Positions 37,501 to 47,800 of a stretch of 64,000 nucleotides of DNA are shown piece by piece. Numbering within the stretch: position 1 is the stretch's first letter; the number at the start of each line of letters is the position of its first letter. The translations under genes were made by a program, and so were the position numbers. Source of the DNA: Anthopleura xanthogrammica (taxonomy: Eukaryota > Cnidaria > Anthozoa > Actiniaria > Actiniidae); the NCBI GenBank assembly GCA_964019055.1, contig OZ025223.1:2833625-2897624 (forward strand). The letters are read 5' to 3'. Under the pieces are notes generated by a model, which had not been told where the DNA came from, searched no databases, and worked only from the letters and a program-made list of their open reading frames with translations.

Positions 37501-39566
37501 TACATGTATTGTATTCCACTTGGACATGAATTTATAACCAAGTTCTTTTCAAGGTCAAGAATAAGGGTACTGACATATCAGTTTAATAAGTAGGATGCAG
37601 TACCTTCAATAAGTTTTGAAGCTTCCATTTCTGGGATCCTCTCACCCTGTGCCATCACTTTCTCTTGGCTTTTACCTATCTTCTTTACTATTTCTACCAA
37701 ATGCTGCTGCTGTTCATCAATCTTCTCTGTAATATTCCCTTGTGTTTTATCCATTTTGTTTGATAACTCCTGTAGTCTTGCATCTACTTTTTCACTTGTT
37801 TCGTCAATCTTCTCAGTAATCCCATGAGTTTCATCCATTTTTTTTGATAACTCCTGTAGTCCTGTTTCTACTTTTTGACATGTTTCCTCAATCTTCTCTG
37901 TAATCCCATGAGTTTCATCCATTTTGTTTGATAACTCCTGAAGTCTTGCATCTACTTTTTCATTTGTTTCCTTCATTATTTCTTTTAAGCTTTGTTCATA
38001 TTCTTCCCATTCCTTTAAACAGTTGCTATAATACTTTTCCTCCTCAGCGTCCATTGATGTTTTTTCTAGCTTATCAATCTGTAATTTATATTGAGGTCCT
38101 CCTAGTCTCAGTAATACATCTGTTATGTCACTCCAGTATTTCTTAAAACTGCTGTCAGGAATAGCTGTTTCACAGATATGACCATAGAGTTCATTTCTGT
38201 AAAACTTGATGCGAATGAAGTCAGCTTCTTGACTCTTGTCAGAAGGAAGAGGTGGCTTGTCCCATCCAGTCGCAGGTGGCTTCAGACTGCAAATGTTGCG
38301 CAGAAGTAAAAATAGCAACGTAATATCAAAACTTACTGAGTTGACTGACGTACTAGATATAGGGTACAGTTTATTCCACTGGCTCACATTTAACACTCTT
38401 TTGGTCTTCAATCCTTTCAAAGTAGCATGGACTGGAGTACTAAGCAATACCATTTGTAAGGAGCTTGGTGGGTGGAATGAGTCAAACACATCTCTAAGTA
38501 CACTTGTCCCACCATCAATCAGCAACCTACATAGGCGAGCAAAGTTTGTGTTTTCTGTTGTGGTATGAGACCATCCAGTTGCCATTGCTATCCAATTAAT
38601 ACCTATCAAAACAGGATAATAATATTTAATACTTATATTGCCAGTTTACAGCGATATGCAGAAATTCTGATCCTTTTGATAAACATTGATATATATACAA
38701 GTATATCAAACGTATATCAGAAATTATGGGATATCATCACTGATATTTTTTTTGAGTTGCCTATCACTAGGGCTTTCTGAAAAAAATATCATAGATGACA
38801 TCCCATAATTTCTGATATACTTTTGATATACTTGTATATATACCTAAAAGGATCAGAATTTTTGCATATCGCTGTAACATTTGAAATATGATCAAATGCG
38901 CATTACCCTAGATAAAATACAATACACTATATATAAAAACTACTTAGAATTATATATACAAAATATGGTAGTACTAGTTATTAAGATATTTATAGCAGTT
39001 AGGATCGCAATAGAATAAAATATACATAGCCTTAACTTAAAAATAAGATATACCAAAAAATAAATAACTAAATACTAGTAAAGCAAGTCAAATAAAAATA
39101 ATAAACTTAGTTATGAGTCTTCAAAAGACTTTTAAACTTATTAAAATTGTCCTCTTTTCTATGACTATTTTAGGGAATGTAAACAAATAGAGCTTCTCTA
39201 GATCTCTTGTCTTTGTTTTATTCCCTCCTTTTGATACCTGTCAATATTAGTAATCCCTTCACTTAGTTGAACTGTTTATTATTATGTTGTATTTTATCTC
39301 CTTTTTTCTCATTTTACTTGTTGTAATTCGTGATTCTAAGTGAAAGGAGCCTCTAAATAAAATAAATAAATAAACAAACAAATAAATAAATAGATAAATA
39401 AATAGCTGATCCTCTCACCAGTTGCTTTAAAAATGTGATCCCCAGACAATAAATAATGGCCATATAGCCAATCCTGATATAGCATGACTGACCTTAGATA
39501 AGCATTCCATTCATTCCTGAGTTTATTGCACCCTTGGGAACGCAGGGGTGAAAGTCTGTCGCTCAT
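34534..39566 (-). CDS. HEPN(DZIP3-type)-coiled coil-NACHT-LRR receptor (NLR), 3 exons
   Basis: Exons 5'->3': 39566-39419, 38602-37604, 36923-34534; joins are in phase (ACTG|GTGAGA to TAG|GTATTA, and GAAG|GTACTG to TTTAAG|ATTA), 1178 residues. Residues about 60-215 match the HEPN domain of DZIP3-like proteins: NFARLCRLLIDGGTSVLRDV, VLNVSQWNKLYP, FDITLLFLLLRNIC, RIKFYRNELYGH and DVLLRLGG. A coiled coil of three 28-residue repeats (LQELSNKMDETHGITEKI) follows. Then comes a strongly acidic linker. The NACHT ATPase has Walker A GKPGIGKT at about 520-527, Walker B LLVIIDGYDEY near 607-617 and LLITSRP. Leucine-rich repeats end the protein. Such receptors are thought to be cytosolic innate sensors whose NACHT oligomerises; ligand and output are unknown. 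The first 49 residues are unrecognised, and the start lies in a palindrome arm. Confidence 0.9.
36992..37178. mobile_element. Foldback MITE in the NLR intron
   Basis: ACAAGGGTGGATCCAGGAAT on the left and CCTGGATCCGCCCTTGGTG on the right are inverted ends; the interior is G/C-run rich. Confidence 0.65.
38645..38877. mobile_element. Foldback element in NLR intron 1
   Basis: TTACAGCGATATGCAGAAAT...CTGATCCTTTT and GGATCAGAATTTTTGCATAT...CGCTGTAA form long arms, with CCCATAATTTCTGATATAC inside also paired. Confidence 0.75.
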
Positions 39567-39820
39567 TTCTTGCTACTGGAAGAAACGCACGAAGTCTGTT
39601 GGAACTTGTTCCGGAAGTCAAAATTCATCTCTTTTCTGATTGGTCGACCCCAGTGGCTCGACCAATCAGCATGAAGTATAGTTAGACAAAGGATATAATA
39701 TCATTAATAATCGTCATATTGAATTTCAACTTCCGGAACAAGTTCCAACAAACTTTGTGCCCAGGGGTATTTAATCTTCTGGTAGCGAGAAACGAGTGAC
39801 AGAATTTTACCCCTGGGTTT
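39540..39820. repeat. Large palindrome covering the NLR start codon
   Basis: Left arm GCAGGGGTGAAAGTCTGTCG...CTACTGGAAGAA and GTTGGAACTTGTTCCGGAAG pair with CTTCCGGAACAAGTTCCAAC and TTCTGGTAGCGAGAAACGAG...TTTACCCCTGGG. The loop includes GATTGGTCGACCCCAGTGGC and CGACCAATCAGC, itself palindromic. Confidence 0.8.
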
Positions 39821-40021
39821 CTGAGGATGGAGTTTATTGCTATTTTTTTCAAAATTTATAACACTGCTGTTCATCAATTATTATTATTATCTAGATTAAA
39901 GTAAGTTTTCAAAATTTTTGTACTGAGTCTTCATGGTTTAAACATTTTCTATAGATTAAGTTATATTTCGTATTAGTATAGGAGCTTATTACATTAATTT
40001 TGTAAACCTCAGCACTTCAGT

Positions 40022-40262
40022 CAGGGTGGCACGGGGGGTATCGATCACGAATCACGGAGAATTTTTTCATGAATTCACTAATCACGAAATGCGATGAATG
40101 AATAACCTTGATACAAGGATTCAGGGAAACCAATGCAAAATCACGAATCACGGTCTTCAAAATACGCAGATAACGTATCACGGGGGGACTAAAATTCACA
40201 AATCACGGTCAAAAAAAAGGCCGAATCACGCGTCACGCGTAATTAACTCGTGTGCCACCCTG
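40022..40262. mobile_element. hAT-like MITE with ATCACG-rich interior
   Basis: Ends CAGGGTGGCACG and CGTGTGCCACCCTG, flanked by the direct repeat TTCAGT. The interior is built from repeated AATCACG words. Confidence 0.7.
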
Positions 40263-40789
40263 TTCAGTGCAAATGGCAAATCTTAAAAGTCTTAAAAGTT
40301 TCTTCAATTTTGTACTCACGTCACCTATGGCTTACATCTAACAACTCAGTGAACATCTAACCTGACAGCAAAACAGCACACACCGAGGTAAACATTTGCG
40401 GACATTGTCTTGTGCTCTTGTCTTTATTTTAGTCGTTTTGTTGGAAGTTCGGCAACTCCTCTTCCTACGATAGACCATCTTGTAGAAAAGAGGGCATCAT
40501 ACCAACTACAACCAAGAGAATTTATCCCATTATTGCTTTAGTTGTTTAAATCACACCGTATTATAAATTCAGATCTTTGAAATTAAAAAGAACAGCTATC
40601 GCAGAAAACTTGGTCTGGGGAAGTTTGTCTCAATGGGATGGGCTCGTCTGCTCGTTTGGACGTAAACCCAACAAGACTGAACCACAATGCATTGTGATGC
40701 TATTATTATCACAGGGAGCCCATGGCCCAAGTAAGTCCAAATAAATCGCGAAAACTGCATGAATTTTCAAGATTATCTTGAAGGGGGGA

Positions 40790-41150
40790 TCCTAATCCCT
40801 TTTCCCAGCCCAAAATTTTGCAAAATCCCAGTCCCAGTCCCAGTCATGCAAAATCTCAGAGTCCCGTTCGCGCTTTTCCTATTGGGTAGTTTTATTTATC
40901 TACTTTTCCTTTAAACTATTTTCATGTATTATATTAACAGCTATTGCCCAATAAAGTTGTAAAAATAAAAAAAAATAAAAAATAAAAAATAAAATAAAAT
41001 AAAATAAATAGAGTTAGAGTTAGAGATTTTGCAAAATCCCAATCCCAGTAATGGCTAAATCCCAGTCCCAGTGCATGAAATCCCATTTTTGCAGCCCAAA
41101 AAAAGGTGAATCCCAGCTCCCAATTTTCCCAGTTCAGGACCCTCTTTCAA
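40790..41150. repeat. Dispersed AATCCCAGTCCCAGT-rich element, copy 1
   Basis: CCCAGCCCAAAATTTTGCAA...AGAGATTTTGCAAAATCCC...GGTGAATCCCAGCTCCCA. A second copy lies at 61488-61690. The element has an A-rich/AAAATA tract at about 40965-41010. Confidence 0.65.
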
Positions 41151-42550
41151 TAATCGAACTTTTGTATGAAAACATTTCATTGCAGATGGCAAAGCAAAGT
41201 TACACCCCATTGCCTTTAAACAATTACTCCCAGGGGATGATGCAACATCACATAGTATTACAACAAGCAGTAGTAAGGGGAATCCCCAGGCTAGACACTT
41301 GCAACTCATGTGACAGACCAAGCACATGTTTATAACTTCTGAACTTTCTGGATGTAGCTTTTTGTTGACTAACTTTATTGAAATACATACCTATACATGA
41401 TGCAACATTACAGGGGAATCCCCATGCAGTCTAGATGCTCCTAAATCATGTGACAGAACAAGTACACATCTATGATTTTAACGACACTTAGCCTGCCTAA
41501 CGAGATAAAAATAATATTTGAGTTTGATGTCCTATATAAATGAAGCCTCGCTCATGAAATTATTGCTCTGTTTTTTTTTTTGAAATATTCCAAATGGTGA
41601 TTGATGTTACGATACCACCAACTGACGAGGCATCAGTTTTCAGGGAATCTCCCATCTAGACTTTATGTATTTAATATTGCAATAAAGTAATTTTTAATTT
41701 CATATCCCTTGCAAGTGCTCAGTGTTCATGAATTTGTTGTCCTGGCATTGTCGAAGAAATTTCATTTCAACAGCGAACACTGATAGATGAAGCAATATTA
41801 CATACTGGTATAGTATTACGACAAGCAGTAGATAGGGGAATCCCCAGGCTAGACACGCGCAACTCATGTGACAGATGAAGAACACGTCTCTGATTTTAAT
41901 GGCACTTATTGCAATTATTTATGAGAAATGTCAAGTTTAATTAAAAAAAGTATGCAAATCCAAGTCTTTGATGAAAATATTGGCAAAGAAATAGATCTAT
42001 TTCAACAGGGCTCACTGAAGAATGCTGCAGCCCCATGAGAGTTAGTATTTGAGGAACTTGATAGTCTAAACACTCCCAGCTCATGTGACCATAGTTTTTA
42101 ACTGTTGAGCAAAAAAAAAAAAAAAACTATAATGCAATAGATAAAGATCACCTCTGGTTTCATAATGGTGCTCATTTACAACAAAGAATTTTTGGTTTAA
42201 TCTCTAGTGACCAGAGTCATCAATTTATTGCTCTGGTATTGTTGAGCAAATGTTATGCAACATTACATAGTATAACAACAAGCAGTAGTAAGGGGAATCC
42301 CCAGGCTAGACACTTGCAACTCATGTGACAGACCAAGCATGTCTATGACTTCAACTTTCTGGATTTAGATGATGCATTAATTTTAGTTGAATCTTGTGCT
42401 GGACAAACACAAGAAATCAGTATTGCATGATTCCCAACAAAGAATTTTTGAGTTAAATCCTAGCGACAAGATCGATTGATCTATCGCTCTGGTATAGCAG
42501 ATATTTGTCATTGCTGATATTTTACTGATGATTTTCTTTCCGTGTTTAAT

Positions 42551-42658
42551 CACAGGGAGCCCAATTTAGATAAAAGTAAAAGGTGAAAATAAAATAGGAA
42601 AAAAATCGAGTTTAATTAATTTTCACCTTTTACTTTTATCTAAATTGGGCTCCCTGTG
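42551..42658. repeat. Near-perfect 108-bp palindrome
   Basis: CACAGGGAGCCCAATTTAGA...TAAAAGTAAAAGGTGAAAAT pairs with ATTTTCACCTTTTACTTTTA...TCTAAATTGGGCTCCCTGTG. CACAGGGAGCCCA also occurs alone near 40709. Confidence 0.85.
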
Positions 42659-42682
42659 GTTTAATTTCAGATTTTTGTATTG

Positions 42683-42897
42683 TATTGTATTGCATTGTAT
42701 TGTAGGAAATGCTATCTAAATGGTAAACACTGATAAATGATGCAACACCCCCTGGCTGTTTTCCCGGTTCCGCGCCCCAGTCACGGTCACGAGACTCCTA
42801 ACCAAATAAATTTTGTATTGTATTGTATTGCATTGTATTGTAGGAAATGCTATCTAAATGGTAAACACTGATAAATGATGCAACACCCCCTGGCTGT
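42683..42897. repeat. Direct ~80-bp duplication separated by a GC-rich 45-mer
   Basis: TTGTATTGCATTGTATTGTA...GGAAATGCTATCTAAATGGT...GATGCAACACCCCCTGGCTG appears twice, at about 42683-42757 and 42820-42897. Between them is TTCCCGGTTCCGCGCCCCAG...TCACGGTCACGAGACTCC, which recurs at about 43568-43608. Confidence 0.8.
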
Positions 42898-43240
42898 TAC
42901 AATCGAAAAAATGGCACTAATTAAAAATAAAAGTTCACAAAAATTAAAGCTCACACACTGTACGACAACATGCAGTAGATAGGGGAATCCCCAGGCTAGA
43001 CACTTGCAACTCATGTGACAGAGTACCAAGCACATGTCTATGACTTCAACTTTCTGGATTTAGATTATACATTACTAGTAATTCTAGTCGAGTCTTGTAC
43101 TGAACCACAGATACCAAAAAAAAAGAAAAAAAAAAAGAAGCTGTTTCAGTTTTCAAAAGCTTCTATCAAATAACTAAGATATAATAACGTGCGCTCTGAT
43201 TGGTCAATTACCGTTCGATCGCTGAAAAAAAAAAAGATAT

Positions 43241-43424
43241 ACCTACTTGCAAAAACGTTGTCATACAACATTTGAACATTTGTAGTTTCAAGATTAGGAA
43301 TAAATTAAAAGTACAAAAGAAAGAGTTCTGCTTCAATGATCTTCTTTTGTACTTTTAATTTATTCCTAATCCACTAAACTACAAATGCTCAAATGTTGTA
43401 TGACAACGTTCTTGCAAGTAGGTG
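43241..43424. mobile_element. Foldback element upstream of the membrane-protein gene
   Basis: ACCTACTTGCAAAAACGTTG...TCATACAACATTTGAACATT pairs with AATGCTCAAATGTTGTATGA...CAACGTTCTTGCAAGTAGGT. Confidence 0.75.
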
Positions 43425-44449
43425 TACATCAGATAGCTTTTTTTATAGAGGAATAGAAAGTAAAATTCATTCACGTGAAAAGAAAAAGCTTTGAAAGACG
43501 AGTAAAACAGTAGCAAAAACCAAAATTTTGACGTGTGTGAAAATGAAATCATGACAGTGAAAGGGGGTTTTCCCGGTTCCGCGCCCCAGTCACGGTCACG
43601 AGACTCCAACCAAATATATAGTTTCACGTTTGTAACTCTGATTTGTAAACAAATACATCGAAAATCGAGAGATTTACTTTCTTATTGACCGAGTTGAGTT
43701 TATTTTAGGATTTTTACGTCCTGGTATCACAAAGAAAAGCATGAAAAAGGATTATACTACGAAGTCACATGATGGAAAAACAATGCTCTGTAGTAAACTT
43801 CCGGTAGCTTCCTAGGATCCTATTGCACTTCTTACGACCGGGAATTCTTGGAAATACCCTACTTATATATCTTATATATCTTCAGCTTCCAAGATAAAAC
43901 GACTCATTCAATTCAGAAGACTGCCGCGATCGCACAACTTTATATTTATTGACATTTCTAAAACTTCGAAAATCAGGTAAACTATTTGACATTGATTTGC
44001 TGCGCTGTCGAGTACACCGTAGCGGGTACGGTTGCAATTTTCTGCTTGTAGACTTTACCATTTATTTTCAAATATTTCTTTTAAGATATATATCTACATC
44101 TGCTTAAGAAAATTCCTCTCTTTTGCAAATATTCTGTGGAGTTTAGTTATGGCAATAGTTGTACATATCGCCCGCGGCATTTAGTGTTTTGTTGTAGACA
44201 TTTTGTAAACCGGGTCTATGTCTGCGCAGTGTAAAAAGTAACATGAAATGACTCGAAGCCTTTTATGGAATTCATTATTTTCCGGTCATTTAAAAGGGAC
44301 GACTAGAAAAAAGTATTTATTTCTGAAAACGTAAGCACGTAACCGTTGGCAAATTTAAGGCGCGTTAAATTTTGATTTAAATATTAAACGTGTATGTTAC
44401 AATTTTTGGTCTCTTACCCTATTCATCATTCAGATCACAGCCTTGAAAT

Positions 44450-44813
44450 ATGGGTTGCGTTGGAAGTACTTGCCTCCAAGGAGAGTACACAGGCATACCA
44501 GAGCATCATCAGAACACAACAGACGTTCCTGTCATGAGGCTTTGTGCACCAGGGAAAGATTCGACCCACTTTGCAGATGTTGGAGACACAGTGGTCTTGT
44601 TCGTGGACTTTGGACCTAGCTGTAGTCCTTGCCAATTGAATGATATAGGGGACACAGTTGACAACTTTGAAAGAATTTGGAATGTTGCAGATGCCTCTAT
44701 GCCTAGCAGTAGTAGTCATGGTCATCGAGGGCGCTATGATACTGAGGTAAATTATATGTTACATTTTAATTCCTAGTCAGTAGACTGCTTTTAAGCAGGA
44801 ATTAAAATTCCTG

Positions 44814-44846
<33 letters not shown>

Positions 44847-47800
44847 TAGGGCTGGGATATTCATGAGAAATTTTGAAAATGACACCTAAAAGGTACCAAG
44901 ATTTCTGGGGTTGTGGTGTTTAAGAAGCACTGGAGCAAGAGAGCCTCTGGAACCCAGGGTAGGTGGATGGGGGGTTCAAACAAAATATTGCCTTTAGTTA
45001 ATAATTATGGTTGATCCAATGTAGCCTTGAACATATATTGCACCCCACTACTGCTAATTAAGACTGCTAGCAACACCACAAAACCGAAGACTCGAAGCTC
45101 AGCACCTCCAAAACACATATATGCATTCTCTAGAATGATATATGATATTTCTAGAATGTACTGCGATCCTTGAATATTGAGTTTGAGGGGGTATAAAGTA
45201 TGGTTTAGGAAATAGAAAAAATCAATTATTTTCTCCAACCCCCAATTTGTGTTTGGTTTGTTTTGAGACCCTGTTTATTTCAAACATTTTAGAATATTAG
45301 AATATTATTATATTATATTATTCTAAAATATCACAGGGTTCGAAATTTCCACAAGATAATTGGCTAAATGTGAGTTGAAAATTACAAATATTGAGTGAAA
45401 AGAAATTTTCTAGCTAGTTCTCTTTTTAGAAAATAATCATGAAATGCAAAGAAAACAAAGTCTTTGCATTTGCATTCAATCTATTTATCTTGTAGCTGCT
45501 CAATGCAGAAGATAAATTTATCCTGTCACTAAGACCCTTTTTCATGGCCACTAAAACTTCAAGGCCCTCATTTTCTCACCCATACCCCTTCAATAAATAA
45601 TGAACTGTCCCAAATGGTTTTTATGTTTTTACATAGGTAATGATAGCTGGTGTTGTAGCTCAAATCACCTGCCTACACCCTGCAGTGGAACACAGCAAGG
45701 TCTACAAGGCCAGTGTTAAGATTCCAATAGAACGAACGCAAGGAATCTTGGTTAATGGCGCCTGTATACCTGTAAGACTACCCTATAAGATTGGTTCACG
45801 TCATCCTGAGTATCGGGAAACAACACAGGCTGCTATAACGTCAGAGCAGAACACTGTCATTTTCCGTAAGTCCACTAATAATAATATTAGACCAGTTTTT
45901 GTATGACTATGATAAACTTATAGAATAGACCACGCCTTGCCGTGACCATGTCAGTGCCATACCATATATGAAAACATTTTAAAATCCATGCAGTGCCATG
46001 ACTTTTCACGCTCATATGAAATTTAGTCTATTTTCATTTCTGTTACATCCATGGATAGTGCATAAATAACCCACTTCTGAGATACGCTTCACTTTTCATG
46101 AATAAAGGTTTCATTGTGAGACTCTGTGCTAAATGCTCAGTGATTCGTGACAGGAGAAAAGAATAAATTTAATTCAGTACGGAGGCTCATACTGAAACAG
46201 TTGTGCATGAGAAGACACATGAATATAATAATTTAATTTTAATAATTTAATGTTTCTATAGCGCAAAAATTCATTATAAAGTATATGATCTAATGCGCTA
46301 ATATGAAACAATCTTAGCCTCAATAAGGGAATGACATGTGGTCTGAAATGGGAAAACATTATGTGTAAGCTAAAAACATCAATTAGAGCCACACCTTAAG
46401 GGGGACTTACCTATTTACCAGCCACGGTTGCTATGGAAATTATTTGAATCTCTAAAAGGATTTTCTTATATTATGACTTCATAGATAAAATAAATTTGTG
46501 AAATGGATCATTTTCTGATATGTGCGATGACGTCATCTCTCTTACGCAATTTATGACGTCATAGTTCATTAAAAATTAAAAAACAAGCGTACATTTGGTC
46601 GGATTGACTCACAAATAAGTGAAATCATAGCTGTCATGAATTGAAACAAAGTTAAGCATTATTTTTGAAAACGGTAAAAAGGCCAGGCTACCAAGCCATG
46701 TTGAATTTTTTAAATCTAAATATTTTCCCACTCACTTAACGTAGAGTAAAATCCATGCTTAACTTTGTTCCAATTCATGTCAGCAATAATTTCGTTTATT
46801 TTGGGTTCAAACTGACCAATTGCACGCTTGTTTTTTAACTTTTTATGAAATATGATGCAAGAGTGATGACGTCATCACACATATCAAAAAATGGTCCACT
46901 TCACAAATTGATTTTACTACATTTTTAAATCCTTTCCTTAGCAACTGTGGCTGGTAAATAGGTAAGTCTCCCCTTAAGGTCTATATCGAGCCAGCCACTT
47001 AAAAAGTCAATAATGTCTGAATACTATAACTGCACAGAATCCATATGGCAAGAGCTGAAAGACCACAACTTGAAAAATATCAAAGAAAGTGTGTCTAGAG
47101 AAACCTTACAGGTGGGACAGTACGGTAGTAATGGGCTTACTCCACAAGCTGTTGGTTCCCGTGATGAATTGGATGGAAATGAACAAGCTGTAAGAGTTGA
47201 AGGACAGCAAGGGACAAGGATGGTTAGTATATTATAATTATTTTTTTTAAATCCACTACAAAAACAACCATAGTCCCATTCAAAGCACAATAATGCGTAG
47301 TAGAAAACAGAAATGTTGATTCTTGCACAATATAAGTTAATAAATTATTAAAATTATTATTAATAATCTCTTACGAAGTTTTGATAACAATAGGGGCTAG
47401 GATACACAACAGTGATGAAAAAATAATTATATTAGAAAAATGATTTGTTTCACTGATAGATGCCATGCATTCTATAAAATGTGTGGGTCCAGAAAATTTC
47501 CATTAACCCCACCATGGAGGAAATTGGAAATTCTCTAAGAGTGAGGGGTTTGAGAAAAAACAAAATTACAAAGTTGGTCTGGAAGAAAATTGGAAAATCT
47601 AGAAGGATTGGGCGCTCTTTTTCCAAATTCCCTCAAAGCCAGCTGAAAGACATTTTATGGAACCACACAGTCCATGGCCATGCTACTAATATGTATTCCC
47701 TATTTTTTTATCTGTTGAAGAAACCCAAGCGATTATGGCCAGATAGTTGGGGGATGAAATGCTGGAGAAAAGCTGTGTGTGATAAGATTTTACGCTCCAA

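Larger units (their letters stand above)
41235..43040. repeat. Degenerate long repeat with five kappaB-like palindromes
   Basis: Five diverged blocks share ATGCAACAT.ACA...CAAGCAGTAG...AGGGGAATCCCCAGGCTAGA...CAACTCATGTGACAGACCAA. GGGGAATCCCC occurs exactly at 41277-41287, 41413-41423, 41835-41845, 42292-42302 and 42982-42992, with an imperfect relative (GGGAATCTCCC) near 41641. The blocks lie between the divergent NLR and membrane-protein genes. Confidence 0.8.

Noticed and set aside
41055..43035. Repeated minus-strand ORFs starting MCLVCHMSCKCLAWGFP
   Set aside because: They are the antisense reading of the kappaB-containing repeat blocks; no splice sites, family or conserved length.
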